Assembly (NCBI RefSeq): GCF_002028425.1 | Contig: NZ_CP020042.1 | Span: 3,782,001-3,846,000 of the forward strand | DNA from: Streptomyces katrae | GTDB lineage: Bacteria > Actinomycetota > Actinomycetes > Streptomycetales > Streptomycetaceae | DNA: 64,000 nt | Direction: 5' to 3' | Shown: positions 53,095 to 62,147 of the stretch, piece by piece | Layout: each line of letters starts with the position of its first letter | Position numbering within the stretch: the stretch's first letter is position 1 | Made by a program: the position numbers and the translations under genes | Notes under the pieces: model-generated | Databases searched by the model: none | Told to the model about the DNA's origin: nothing | Seen by the model: only the letters and a program-made list of their open reading frames with translations

Positions 53095-54564
53095 CTACGA
53101 CCAGGTGACCAGCCGGCGCGGGTGCTCCAGGACCGCCGCGATGTCGGCGAGGAACTTGGAGCCCAGTTCGCCGTCGATCAGGCGGTGGTCGAACGACAGG
53201 GCCAGGGTGGTGACCTGACGCGGCTTCACCTTGCCCTTGTGGACCCACGGCTGGAGCTTGATCGCGCCGACCGCGAGGATCGCGGACTCGCCGGGGTTCA
53301 GGATGGGCGTACCGGTGTCGACCCCGAACACGCCGACGTTGGTGATGGTGATGGTGCCGTTCTGCATGTCGGCCGGGGAGGTCTTGCCCTCGCGGGCCGT
53401 CGCGACCAGGTCCGACAGGGAGGTGGACAGCTCGGCCAGCGTCTTGGCGTGGGCGTCCTTGATGTTCGGGACGATCAGCCCGCGCGGGGTGGCCGCCGCG
53501 ATGCCCAGGTTCACGTAGTGCTTGAGCACGATCTCCTGGGCCGCCTCGTCCCAGGACGCGTTGACGTCCGGGTTGCGGCGGATGGCGACGAGGACCGCCT
53601 TGGCGATCAGGAGCAACGGGTTGATCCGGAGCCCCGCGAGGTCCGGGTCGTCCTTGAGCTCCTGGACCAGCTTCATCGTGCGCGTCACGTCGAGGGTGAT
53701 GAACTCGGTGACGTGCGGGGCGGTGAAGGCGGAGCCGACCATGGCCTGGGCGGTGACCTTGCGGACGCCCTTGACCGGGATACGGGTCTCCCGCGCGCCC
53801 GGCGCCGCCACGGCCGCGGCCGCCTCGGCGGGGGCCGCCACGGGGGCCTGGACGGGCGCGGGGGCCGCGGCCGGGGCCGGGACCTGGGCGGGGGCCTGCG
53901 GGGCGAGCGCGGCCGCGGCGGCGGCGTGCACGTCCTCGCGGGTCACGACACCGCCGTCACCGGTGGGGACCACCGAGGCCAGGTCGATGCCGAGGTCCTT
54001 GGCGAGCTTGCGCACGGGCGGCTTGGCGAGCGGCCGCTCGGCGGTGGCCGCACCGTGGCCGTTGGCGTACGCGGTGCCGTTCTGCGCCGCCGGAGCGGGC
54101 ACGACGGGCGCCGGGGCGGCGGGGGCCGGCACCACGGGGGCGGCGACCGGAGCGGCGGCGGGGGCACCCGCCACCGCCTTGCGCGGGCGGCGCTTCGTGG
54201 AGGACTGGGAGACCCCGTAGCCCACCAGCACGGGCTGGCGGCCCTCGGGCGCCGGCTCCTCGGCCGCCTCAGGGGCGGCCGGGGCGGCGGCAGCGGCGGC
54301 CGGGGCCTCCGTCGCGCCGGCCCCGCCGGTCTCGACGGAGATGATCACCTGGCCGACGTCGACCGTCACGCCCTCTTCGAAGAGCAGCGCGTGCACCACC
54401 CCGTCGAAGGGGATCGGCAGCTCCACGGCCGCCTTCGCCGTCTCCACCTCGCAGACGACCTGCCCGTCGGTGACCGTGTCACCCGGCTGGACGTACCACT
54501 TGAGGATCTCGGCCTCGGTCAGGCCCTCGCCCACGTCGGGCATCTTGAATTCGCGGATCGTCAT
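53095..54564 (-). CDS. bkdC: Branched-chain 2-oxoacid dehydrogenase E2 (dihydrolipoyl acyltransferase)
   Basis: 489 aa. One lipoyl domain (about 1-80) with the lipoylated Lys44 in VCEVETAKAAVELP. A very long Ala/Pro linker with swinging-arm character follows, then a peripheral subunit-binding domain (about 185-230, PPVRKLAKDLGIDLASVVPT) and the catalytic core, where TTLALSFDHRLIDGELGSKF holds the catalytic His. Transfers the acyl group from E1 to CoA. Last gene of the operon; E1beta ends 13 bases upstream. The E3 (lipoamide dehydrogenase) gene is not here. Confidence 0.95.
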   Translation of the reverse strand: MTIREFKMPDVGEGLTEAEILKWYVQPGDTVTDGQVVCEVETAKAAVELPIPFDGVVHALLFEEGVTVDVGQVIISVETGGAGATEAPAAAAAAPAAPEAAEEPAPEGRQPVLVGYGVSQSSTKRRPRKAVAGAPAAAPVAAPVVPAPAAPAPVVPAPAAQNGTAYANGHGAATAERPLAKPPVRKLAKDLGIDLASVVPTGDGGVVTREDVHAAAAAALAPQAPAQVPAPAAAPAPVQAPVAAPAEAAAAVAAPGARETRIPVKGVRKVTAQAMVGSAFTAPHVTEFITLDVTRTMKLVQELKDDPDLAGLRINPLLLIAKAVLVAIRRNPDVNASWDEAAQEIVLKHYVNLGIAAATPRGLIVPNIKDAHAKTLAELSTSLSDLVATAREGKTSPADMQNGTITITNVGVFGVDTGTPILNPGESAILAVGAIKLQPWVHKGKVKPRQVTTLALSFDHRLIDGELGSKFLADIAAVLEHPRRLVTWS

Positions 54565-54577
54565 GGGGCGGCTCTCC

Positions 54578-55558
54578 TCAGAACGCCAGCGAGCGGTCGA
54601 CGGCGTCGAGCACGCGGTCCAGGCCGGGCAGGTACTCGTCCTCCAGGCGGGCCGGCGGGTACGGGGCGTGGAAGCCGCCGACGCGCAGCACCGGCGCCTC
54701 CAGGTGGTAGAAGCACCGCTCCGTGATGCGGGCGGCGATCTCGGAACCGGTGCCGAGGAAGACCGGGGCCTCGTGGACCACGACCAGCCGGCGGGTCTTC
54801 TCCACCGAGGCCTGGATCCCGTCGAAGTCGATCGGGGACATCGAGCGCAGGTCCAGGACCTCGACCGACTTGCCCTCCTCGGCGGCCGCGGCCGCCGCCT
54901 CCAGGCAGACCTTCACCATCGGGCCGTACGCGGCCAGGGTGAGGTCGGCGCCCTCGCGGACCACCCGTGCCTTGTGCAGCTCGCCCGGGATGGCGTCGGT
55001 GTCGACCTCGCCCTTGTCCCAGTAGCGGCGCTTCGGCTCGAAGAAGATCACCGGGTCGTCGCTGAGGATCGCCTGCTGGAGCATCCAGTACGCGTCGCTG
55101 GCGTTCGACGGGGAGACCACCTTCAGGCCCGCGACGTGCGCGAAGAGCGTTTCGGGGGACTCGCTGTGGTGCTCGACCGCGCCGATGGCGCCGCCGTAGG
55201 GGATGCGGACGACGACCGGCAGCTTGATCTTGCCGAGGGCGCGGGCGTGCATCTTCGCGAGCTGCGTGACGATCTGGTCGTACGCGGGGAAGACGAACCC
55301 GTCGAACTGGATCTCCACGACCGGCCGGTAGCCGCGCAGGGCCAGGCCGATGGCGGTGCCGACGATGCCGGACTCGGCCAGCGGGGTGTCGATGACCCGC
55401 TCCTCGCCGAAGTCCTTCTGCAGCCCGTCGGTGATGCGGAAGACACCGCCCAGCTTGCCGACGTCCTCGCCCATGATCAGGACCTTGGGGTCGGTGTCCA
55501 TGGCCTTGCGCAGCGACTCGTTGAGCGCCTTCGCGATCGACATCTTCTCGACAGCCAT
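54578..55558 (-). CDS. bkdB: Branched-chain 2-oxoacid dehydrogenase E1 beta subunit
   Basis: 326 aa. Transketolase-type E1beta: SIAKALNESLRKAMDTDPKV, MGEDVGKLGGVFRITDGLQK, ERVIDTPLAESGIVGTAIGL, EIQFDGFVFPAYDQIVTQLA, then the C-terminal domain with KTRRLVVVHEAPVFLGTGSE. Pairs with E1alpha to decarboxylate branched-chain 2-oxoacids, giving the acyl-CoA starters for branched fatty acids and many polyketides. The ATG overlaps the E1alpha stop by one base (TGATG), coupling translation. Cytosolic. Confidence 0.95.
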   Translation of the reverse strand: MAVEKMSIAKALNESLRKAMDTDPKVLIMGEDVGKLGGVFRITDGLQKDFGEERVIDTPLAESGIVGTAIGLALRGYRPVVEIQFDGFVFPAYDQIVTQLAKMHARALGKIKLPVVVRIPYGGAIGAVEHHSESPETLFAHVAGLKVVSPSNASDAYWMLQQAILSDDPVIFFEPKRRYWDKGEVDTDAIPGELHKARVVREGADLTLAAYGPMVKVCLEAAAAAAEEGKSVEVLDLRSMSPIDFDGIQASVEKTRRLVVVHEAPVFLGTGSEIAARITERCFYHLEAPVLRVGGFHAPYPPARLEDEYLPGLDRVLDAVDRSLAF

Positions 55559-56775
55559 CAGTGACCCTCCTCGGCCGGCTCGAAGGAAGCGAGGTAGGCG
55601 GCGAACTGGGCGCGCTCCTCGTCGACGAGCGCGTGCCCGTCCGCGTAGACGTTCTCGAAGATCGCCATGGTGTCCGGGTCGGGCATGGCGCGCACGACCT
55701 CGCGGACCCGCTTGCCGAGGGCTTCGCTCTCCGCCTCCAGCTCCTCGAAGAACGCCTCGTCGGCGCCGCCGGAGGCCAGCAGGTGGGCCTTCAGGCGCAG
55801 GATCGGGTCCTTCGCCTCCCAGGCCGCCGTCTCCTCGTCCGCGCGGTACTTCGTCGGGTCGTCGGAGGTGGTGTGGGCGCCCATGCGGTACGTGAACGCC
55901 TCGATCAGGGCCGGGCCCTCGCCGCGGCGGGCGCGGTCCAGCGCCCAGCGGGTGACGGCCAGGCAGGCGAGGACGTCGTTGCCGTCGACGCGGATGCCGG
56001 GGAAGCCGAAGCCCTGGGCGCGCTGGTAGAGCGGCACGCGCATCTGGCGCTCGGTCGGCTCGGAGATCGCCCACTGGTTGTTCTGGCAGAAGAACACCAC
56101 GGGGGAGTTGTAGACGGCCGAGAAGTTGAAGGCCTCCATCACGTCGCCCTGGCTGGAGGCGCCGTCGCCGAAGTAGGCGATGACCGCGGAGTCCGCGCCG
56201 TCCTTGGCCACGCCCATGGCGTAACCGGTCGCGTGCAGCGTCTGCGAGCCGATGACGATCGTGTAGAGGTGGAAGTTGTTGGTGTTCGGGTCCCAGCCGC
56301 CGTGGTTCACGCCGCGGAACATGCCGAGCAGGTTCGTCGGGTCGACGCCGCGGCACCAGGCCACACCGTGCTCGCGGTAGGTCGGGAAGACGTAGTCGTC
56401 GTCGCGGAGTGCCCGGCCGGAGCCGATCTGGGCGGCCTCCTGGCCCAGCAGCGAGGCCCACAGGCCCAGCTCGCCCTGGCGCTGGAGGGCGGTCGCCTCG
56501 CCGTCGAAGCGGCGGGTCAGGACCATGTCGCGGTACAGGCCGCGCAGGTCCTCGGTGGTGACGTCCGCGACGAAGGCCGCGAACTCGGCCACCTCGGGGT
56601 GGCTGTCGACCTCGACCCGTTCACCCTCGGGCGTCAGCAGTTGTACGAGCTGAGGCTCGGCGTCGTGCGGCTGTGCGGTGGCAGCGGCGGTCTTGCGGGC
56701 GCTCGCCGCGCCTGCCGCCCGCTTGGTGCCGCTGCTGCGTCGCGGCTTGCGCGCGGCAGTGCTCTCCACGGTCAC
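55558..56775 (-). CDS. bkdA: Branched-chain 2-oxoacid dehydrogenase E1 alpha subunit
   Basis: 405 aa. Thiamine diphosphate-binding motif GDGASSQGDVMEAFNFSAVY...NN is intact (FFCQNNQWAISEPTERQM follows). YVFPTYREHGVAWCRGVDP and YRMGAHTTSDDPTKYR mark the phosphorylation-loop region. A basic, Ala/Lys/Arg-rich N-terminal extension of about 35 residues (RKPRRSSGTKRAAGAASARK) precedes the catalytic part. GTG start at 56775. First gene of bkdA-bkdB-bkdC; the upstream region holds an AsnC/Lrp-like palindrome. Confidence 0.95.
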   Translation of the reverse strand: MTVESTAARKPRRSSGTKRAAGAASARKTAAATAQPHDAEPQLVQLLTPEGERVEVDSHPEVAEFAAFVADVTTEDLRGLYRDMVLTRRFDGEATALQRQGELGLWASLLGQEAAQIGSGRALRDDDYVFPTYREHGVAWCRGVDPTNLLGMFRGVNHGGWDPNTNNFHLYTIVIGSQTLHATGYAMGVAKDGADSAVIAYFGDGASSQGDVMEAFNFSAVYNSPVVFFCQNNQWAISEPTERQMRVPLYQRAQGFGFPGIRVDGNDVLACLAVTRWALDRARRGEGPALIEAFTYRMGAHTTSDDPTKYRADEETAAWEAKDPILRLKAHLLASGGADEAFFEELEAESEALGKRVREVVRAMPDPDTMAIFENVYADGHALVDEERAQFAAYLASFEPAEEGH

Positions 56776-57082
56776 GTGTGCTCCTCCGTCGGTCCGGCAC
56801 CCGGGTTCTCCGGGGACCAGTGCGGCTCACCTGTATCCGTACCCGCACACGGGGTGGGTGCACGGCGCGATTCGGATTCAGGCGTGACAGGTGCCCCGGC
56901 GAGTGCCCTGCGCACAGCACGTTACCCAGTGCGACGCATAACTGCGAAACCCCGTTTGACCTGCGATTTTGCTTGGATATCCAAGTAAATCGGCCGCTGC
57001 GGGAACAACCACTGGTCACAGCCTTGCAGGGGGCCGGAACAACGGCACGTTATCCCGGGTAACTCCGGCAGGGAAGAGGTGA
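56776..57082. promoter_or_regulatory. Divergent promoter region of bkd operon and response regulator
   Basis: A 307-base region, A/T-richer in 56940-57000, with a perfect 14-bp palindrome CTTGGATATCCAAG at 56972-56985. The dyad resembles sites bound by Lrp/AsnC-family regulators, which control branched-chain amino-acid genes (including Bkd systems) elsewhere. No Lrp gene is adjacent. Otherwise no gene. Confidence 0.5.
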
Positions 57083-57760
57083 GTGTGTGAAGATGAGCTT
57101 GTGCGCGAAAACGGAAAAATCAAGGTATTTCTCCTGGACGACCACGAAGTAGTACGTCGGGGCGTTCATGAGCTTTTGTCGGTCGAAGAGGACATCGAGA
57201 TCGTCGGCGAGGCCGGTACCGCCGCGGACGCCCTGGTCCGCATCCCGGCGACCCGCCCCGACGTGGCCGTGCTCGACGTGCGCCTGCCGGACGGCAGCGG
57301 TGTCGAGGTGTGCCGCGAGGTCCGCTCGCAGGACGAGGACATCAAGTGCCTGATGCTCACCTCGTTCGCCGACGACGAGGCGCTGTTCGACGCGATCATG
57401 GCGGGCGCCTCGGGCTACGTCCTCAAGGCCATCCGGGGGAACGAGCTGCTCAGCGCGGTGCGCGACGTGGCGGCGGGCAAGTCCCTGCTGGACCCGGTGG
57501 CGACCGCGCGGGTGCTGGAACGGCTGCGCGACGGCAAGAACGGCAAGGGCGACGACCGGCTCGCGAACCTCACCGAGCAGGAGCGCAAGATCCTCGACCT
57601 GATCGGCGAGGGCCTGACGAACCGGGTCATCGGCGAGCGGCTGCACCTGGCCGAGAAGACCATCAAGAACTACGTCTCCAGCCTGCTGTCGAAGCTGGGC
57701 ATGGAGCGCCGCTCCCAGGCCGCCGCGTACGTCGCCCGCCTCCAGGCGGAGAAGCGCTAG
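57083..57760 (+). CDS. DevR/NarL-type response regulator (orphan)
   Basis: 225 aa. Receiver domain (about 12-130): acidic pocket LLDDHEVVRRG (Asp19/20), phospho-acceptor Asp65 (VAVLDVRLPDG) and conserved Lys near 115 (YVLKAIRG). LuxR-type HTH (about 160-222: LTEQERKILDLIGEGLTNRV, LAEKTIKNYVSSLLSKLGME), close in type to mycobacterial DevR. GTG 57083 is chosen for the GGGAAGAGG ribosome-binding site 4-12 bases upstream; GTG 57101 (6 codons in) is an alternative. No kinase gene adjacent. Confidence 0.92.
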   Translation: MCEDELVRENGKIKVFLLDDHEVVRRGVHELLSVEEDIEIVGEAGTAADALVRIPATRPDVAVLDVRLPDGSGVEVCREVRSQDEDIKCLMLTSFADDEALFDAIMAGASGYVLKAIRGNELLSAVRDVAAGKSLLDPVATARVLERLRDGKNGKGDDRLANLTEQERKILDLIGEGLTNRVIGERLHLAEKTIKNYVSSLLSKLGMERRSQAAAYVARLQAEKR

Positions 57761-57765
57761 CCGCA

Positions 57766-57881
57766 CTCGACCCGGCCCCGAGACGGCGCGAGAGGCGCTC
57801 GATCCGGACGCGAGACGGCGCGAGAGGCGCTCGACCCGGAGCCAAGGCCGCGCGAGAAGCGCTCGATCCGGCGTCGAGCGG
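57766..57881. repeat. 32-bp tandem repeat, 3.6 copies
   Basis: Units begin CTCGA(C/T)CCGG and end with GCGCGAGAGGCG or a variant: 57766-57797, 57798-57829, 57830-57861, plus a partial copy from 57862. Copies 1 and 2 are nearly identical. Starts 6 bases after the response regulator stop. Each unit can form a small GAGCGCC/GGCGCTC-type stem with its neighbour. Noncoding; the whole 57761-58106 gap has no gene. Confidence 0.9.
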
Positions 57882-58106
57882 AGGCGAGGCCTCCGCGACG
57901 GGGCGCCGCGCGGGGCGCAACCCTGTTCGAGCGCTTCACGAGCGGGCGCCGAGTGGACGTCGACGAGATCTCGGGCGGCCTTCGAGGGTGACGCCCCGTG
58001 GCCGCCCGCTTCCCCGCGGCACATGGTTCGATTCGGGACCAACGTCCTCGGTGATCGGGGCGGGCTCCTCTTTCCCGGCCGCCCGCCGGGGCCCGAGAGT
58101 GGTCGC

Positions 58107-58535
58107 ATGTCACCGGAGGAAATAAACGCCGTCGAAATGCTGCGCCGTGTGCCGTACGGCCGCGTCGCCACCAGCATGCGCGCGCTCCCGTTCCTCGCCG
58201 TCGCCCGTCACATCGTGGTGGGCGGCAGGATCGTCCTGAGAATGCACGCCGGTTTCGGCTATCACCACGCCTGCAATGGAAGCGTGGTCTCCTACGGGGC
58301 CGACAACGTCAATTCGGGCGCGCCCCGGCTCTGGTCCGTGCAGGTCACGGGCACGGCGCAGCTCACCGAACCGACCACCGCGGAACTGGAACTATTCGGC
58401 CCGGCACCGCATTTCGTGGACGGGGAGGTGTTCGATCCGGTGTACATGCGCATCGAACCCCAGCTGGTCACCGTGCACACCCTCGGGGCGCAAAATGCCG
58501 GTCGCTGCGACCGGCCCCGCCTGCACGCGCACTGA
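58107..58535 (+). CDS. Pyridoxamine 5'-phosphate oxidase-like (split-barrel) protein
   Basis: 142 aa. Order typical of PNPOx-like family: AVEMLRRVPYGRVATSMRAL, PFLAVARHIVVGGRIVLRMH, SVVSYGADNVNSG, WSVQVTGTAQLTEPTTAELE and MRIEPQLVTVHTLGA. Such proteins bind FMN, F420 or haem; which applies is unknown. Codon usage is less G/C-biased than neighbours (AAATAA..., GAAATG in the start region). ATG 58107 lacks a strong RBS. Confidence 0.8.
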   Translation: MSPEEINAVEMLRRVPYGRVATSMRALPFLAVARHIVVGGRIVLRMHAGFGYHHACNGSVVSYGADNVNSGAPRLWSVQVTGTAQLTEPTTAELELFGPAPHFVDGEVFDPVYMRIEPQLVTVHTLGAQNAGRCDRPRLHAH

Positions 58536-58559
58536 CGGCCGGAAAGGCGAGCGGATGTG

Positions 58560-58599
58560 AAAGGGGCCCGGCGGAATGGGAATTCCGCCGGGCCCCTTT
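58560..58599. terminator. Bidirectional terminator between PNPOx-like and kinase genes
   Basis: 18-bp stem (AAAGGGGCCCGGCGGAA... / ...TTCCGCCGGGCCCCTTT) with a 4-base loop. Clean A/T ends on both sides, so it can work in both directions. Confidence 0.93.
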
Positions 58600-58612
58600 G
58601 ACGTATGCACCG

Positions 58613-60235
58613 CTAGCCGGCGCCCTCGGCGCCGGCCGGGCTGCCGCCGCCGCCCCCGCTGGGCGGGGTCGGCTTGTTGGTCGGCGGCTCCGCCGTGGGG
58701 GACTTCGGCGGCGGGGTCGTCGGGTTCTTGGTCTCCGGGCTCGACGAGCTGCCCGAGGAGGGCGACAGGCTGGTGCTCGGAGTGGACTTGCTGCGGCTCG
58801 GGGTGGGCGTGAAGGTGTCCTCGTCGTGCGAGCCGCCCGTCTCCGGGCTCGGCGAGGTCGACGGGGTGTCCTGCGAGCCCGGGCTGCTCTGCGAGGTGCC
58901 CGGGCTGCTCACGCTGGTCTTGGGCTTGTTGCCGCTGCCCGTGCCGAGGCCGTTCTTGACCGCGTACGCGGCCCCGCCGGCGATGGCCAGCACCGCGAGC
59001 AGGACGAAGAGCCAGACCTTCCACTTCCCGCCGCCGGAGCGGTTGTCGTACCCGTCGTAGCCGTCATAGCCGTCGTACCCGCCGTGGCCGCCCGGTCCGC
59101 CGCCGGGGCCGTGGCCGCCGCCGGGGAAGGCGGTGCCGTCGTCCGGGTTCAGCGGGGGCACCATCGGCCGCTGGAACTGCGAGGTGGTGCTGGGCGAGGG
59201 GTAGGGGGTGTGGGGGCCGCCGCCCGGGCCCGCGGGCATCATCGAGGTCGGCGCGCCGCCGGGCTGACCGTGCGGGAGCGCCATGCCGACCGGCCCGGTG
59301 TTCCAGGTGCCGGTGTTCGGGCCCTGGTCCTGGAGCATCTGGAGGGCGTACTGGACGAGCCCGCGCATCTCCTCGGCGCTCTGGAACCGGTCGTCCGGGT
59401 CCTTGGCGAGCGACCGCATGACGAGGCCGTCGAGCTCCTGCGGGATGTGGTGCCCCTCGGGCAGCTGCGAGGGCGGGACCGGCGCGTCCTGGACGTGCTG
59501 GTAGACCACCGACAGCGGGGTCTCACCGGTGAAGGGGGGCCGCAGCGCGAGGAGTTCGTAGAGCAGGCAGCCGGTGGCGTACAGGTCGCTGCGGTGGTCG
59601 ACGGCCTTGCCGAGGGCCTGTTCCGGCGAGAGGTACTGCGGGGTGCCCATGACCATGCCGGTCTGGGTCATCGTGGACTGCGCGCCGTGCAGGGCGCGGG
59701 CGATGCCGAAGTCCATCACCTTCACCGCGCCGGAGTGGGTGATGATGACGTTCGCGGGCTTGATGTCGCGGTGCACGATGCCGTGCTGGTGCGAGTACGC
59801 CAGCGCCTCCAGCACGCCCGACACGATGATGAGCGCCTGCTCGGGCCCGGGGGCCTCGGCGCTGATCAGCAGGTCGCGGATGGTGCGGCCCTCGACCAGC
59901 TCCATCACGATGTACGGAACCACGTTCGGGCCGACCCGGTCCTCGCCGGAGTCGTAGACGGCGACGACGGCGTGGTGGTTGAGGCCGGCGACCGACTGTG
60001 CCTCACGGGTGAAGCGGGCCTTGGACACCGGGTCCTCGGCCAGGTCGGCGCGCAGCAGCTTCACGGCCACGGTGCGGCCCAGCCGGACGTCCTCGGCGGC
60101 GAAGACCTCCGCCATGCCGCCGCGGCCCAGGCGGTGGGTCAGCCGGTAACGGCCGTCGCCCACGAGACCGCCCGCGCCCCAGTGCTCAGGACCGTCGGCC
60201 ATCCCGGCGCCGTTTCCCTCGGGTTCGGGTGCCAT
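58613..60235 (-). CDS. Membrane Ser/Thr protein kinase 1 (Ser/Pro-rich external domain)
   Basis: 540 aa. Hanks-type kinase domain (about 28-290) with Lys59, HRDIKPAN (Asp157) and DFG (Asp175); GTPQYLSPEQ matches the usual activation segment. A Gly/Tyr/Asp-rich juxtamembrane region (GGYDGYDGYDGYDN) leads to one TM helix (about 410-430) and a long external tail rich in Ser, Thr, Pro (residues about 435-540) without PASTA domains. The tail lacks a recognisable ligand-binding fold. Divergent from kinase 2; both probably sense the envelope. Confidence 0.93.
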   Translation of the reverse strand: MAPEPEGNGAGMADGPEHWGAGGLVGDGRYRLTHRLGRGGMAEVFAAEDVRLGRTVAVKLLRADLAEDPVSKARFTREAQSVAGLNHHAVVAVYDSGEDRVGPNVVPYIVMELVEGRTIRDLLISAEAPGPEQALIIVSGVLEALAYSHQHGIVHRDIKPANVIITHSGAVKVMDFGIARALHGAQSTMTQTGMVMGTPQYLSPEQALGKAVDHRSDLYATGCLLYELLALRPPFTGETPLSVVYQHVQDAPVPPSQLPEGHHIPQELDGLVMRSLAKDPDDRFQSAEEMRGLVQYALQMLQDQGPNTGTWNTGPVGMALPHGQPGGAPTSMMPAGPGGGPHTPYPSPSTTSQFQRPMVPPLNPDDGTAFPGGGHGPGGGPGGHGGYDGYDGYDGYDNRSGGGKWKVWLFVLLAVLAIAGGAAYAVKNGLGTGSGNKPKTSVSSPGTSQSSPGSQDTPSTSPSPETGGSHDEDTFTPTPSRSKSTPSTSLSPSSGSSSSPETKNPTTPPPKSPTAEPPTNKPTPPSGGGGGSPAGAEGAG

Positions 60236-60372
60236 CAGTCCTCGCCGTCGTCTCTCTCGTCCGCTCTAGCGGTGGGCCTCTTCGGGTGCTCCGGTGAACG
60301 CTACAGCCTCCGAACCCGTCACCGTTCGGCTACAGACACCGCGTAGGCCCGTGGTCACGCAGCGGGCACCGG

Positions 60373-60401
60373 CTTGACGTGTGCTTGCCCTCCGGCAGAC
60401 T
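60373..60401 (+). promoter_or_regulatory. Candidate promoter for kinase 2
   Basis: TTGACG at 60374-60379, a good -35 hexamer, with CAGACT at 60396-60401 as a weak -10 (16-base spacing), 60 bases before the ATG. Also in the divergent region with kinase 1. Confidence 0.35.
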
Positions 60402-60460
60402 GGGCGCGACATGCGCTCAGCCAGACGCGTAGCAACAGAGCCCGAGGGGAAGCAACAGTC

Positions 60461-62128
60461 ATGAGCCAGGACGGCACACAGGGCCGGTACGCAGGCGGCT
60501 CCCTGGCCGGTGGCCGTTACCAGCTAAGGGATTTGCTGGGCGAGGGGGGCATGGCCTCGGTCTACCTCGCGTACGACTCCGCGCTCGACCGCCAGGTCGC
60601 CATCAAGACGCTCCACAGCGAGCTGGGGCGCGAGGCGTCCTTCCGCGAGCGCTTCCGGCGCGAGGCGCAGGCTGTTGCGAAACTGTCGCACACCAACATC
60701 GTCTCGGTGTTCGACACGGGTGAGGGAACCGTCACCTTCGGCGCCGGCGGCGGCGACGAGGCGGTCATGCCCTACATCGTCATGGAGTACGTGGAGGGCC
60801 GGCCGCTCGGCTCGGTCCTCGACGCGGACGTGCAGCAGTACGGGGCGATGCCGGCGGACAAGGCGCTGAAGGTGACGTCCGACGTGCTGGCCGCGCTGGA
60901 GACCAGCCACGAGATGGGCCTGGTCCACCGCGACATCAAGCCGGGCAACGTGATGATGACCAAGCGCGGCGTGGTCAAGGTGATGGACTTCGGCATCGCC
61001 CGGGCCATGCAGTCGGGGGTCACCTCGATGACGCAGACCGGCATGGTCGTCGGCACCCCGCAGTACCTGTCGCCGGAACAGGCGCTGGGGCGCGGCGTGG
61101 ACGCCCGCTCCGACCTGTACTCGGTCGGCATCATGCTGTTCCAGCTGCTGACGGGCCGTATCCCCTTCGACGCCGACTCCCCGCTGGCGATCGCGTACGC
61201 GCACGTCCAGGAGGAGCCGGTGGCACCCTCCTCCATCAACCGCTCCATCACCCCGGCGATGGACGCGCTGGTGGCGCGGGCGCTGAAGAAGAACCCGAAC
61301 GAGCGCTTCCCCACGGCCGCGGCCATGCGGGACGAGATCGTGCGGATCCTCTCGGCCGGCCAGACCGGCGCCCCGGCCATCGTCCCGGGCGTGGCCACGG
61401 GCGGCAGCGGCGCGGGCGTGGGCTCGACGGTGTTCCCGCCGGTGGACGCCGCCTTCCAGGCGCCGCCCGCGCACTCGCTCCAGCAGCCCTACCAGGCCCC
61501 GCAGACCCCGGCGCCGTCCCCGTACGCGCAGCCCTCGGCGGCGCAGCAGCAGCCGGGTTACGCGTACCCGCCCACGGCGCAGGCGCCGCAGCACCAGCAC
61601 CAGTACGCGCCGCAGACGCCGCCGCCGTTCACCATCTCGCCCAGCCCGGCGCCCGCTGCGGCGGCCTCCTCGGGCGGCGGGAAGAAGAACATGCCGGTCG
61701 TGGTCGGCGCGATCGCGGTGGCCCTGGTGGCCATCGGCGGGCTGATCGCCGTGCTGAACATGGGCGACGACCCCAAGGACAAGAACAAGGCGGCGGGCCC
61801 CGGCGCCTCGTCGTCGGCGTCCGCCTCGGCCGTGGCGGGGCACAAGGGCCCGGACCCCTCGCGCACGATCGACGCGGAGCAGTGCAAGAGCCCGACGAAG
61901 TCCTTCCGGGACGCGACGAAGGTCGTCGCGCCGGACTTCCGGTACAAGAACCTGCTGTCGGTCAAGCTGTGCATCCAGGCGGCCGGCTGGAGGTACAAGA
62001 TCACCGAGCGCGACGAGGCCATCTACGGCCAGGACACGGTCCTGGAGCAGCTGCCCGAGGCCGGGACGGACGTGGCCAAGGACGGCACGGAGTTCACGCT
62101 GATCGTCTCCACCGGCGATCCGTCGTAG
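60461..62128 (+). CDS. Membrane Ser/Thr protein kinase 2 (PASTA-like external domain)
   Basis: 555 aa. Kinase domain (about 20-285) with Lys49, HRDIKPGN (Asp158) and DFG (Asp176). A Pro/Gln/Ala/Tyr-rich cytosolic linker precedes one TM helix (about 418-440). The external region ends in a single PASTA-like unit (LLSVKLCIQAAGWRYKITER then VLEQLPEAGTDV). PASTA units bind peptidoglycan fragments or beta-lactams in other kinases, so a wall-sensing role is plausible. RBS GAGGGGAAG 9-17 bases before ATG 60461. Confidence 0.92.
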   Translation: MSQDGTQGRYAGGSLAGGRYQLRDLLGEGGMASVYLAYDSALDRQVAIKTLHSELGREASFRERFRREAQAVAKLSHTNIVSVFDTGEGTVTFGAGGGDEAVMPYIVMEYVEGRPLGSVLDADVQQYGAMPADKALKVTSDVLAALETSHEMGLVHRDIKPGNVMMTKRGVVKVMDFGIARAMQSGVTSMTQTGMVVGTPQYLSPEQALGRGVDARSDLYSVGIMLFQLLTGRIPFDADSPLAIAYAHVQEEPVAPSSINRSITPAMDALVARALKKNPNERFPTAAAMRDEIVRILSAGQTGAPAIVPGVATGGSGAGVGSTVFPPVDAAFQAPPAHSLQQPYQAPQTPAPSPYAQPSAAQQQPGYAYPPTAQAPQHQHQYAPQTPPPFTISPSPAPAAAASSGGGKKNMPVVVGAIAVALVAIGGLIAVLNMGDDPKDKNKAAGPGASSSASASAVAGHKGPDPSRTIDAEQCKSPTKSFRDATKVVAPDFRYKNLLSVKLCIQAAGWRYKITERDEAIYGQDTVLEQLPEAGTDVAKDGTEFTLIVSTGDPS

Positions 62129-62147
62129 CGGACGGCCCCTCGGCTCC

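Noticed and set aside
57310..58125. Long open frame across the response regulator and the tandem repeat
   Set aside because: It is a shadow frame of the response regulator gene running into a noncoding repeat; no domain seen.
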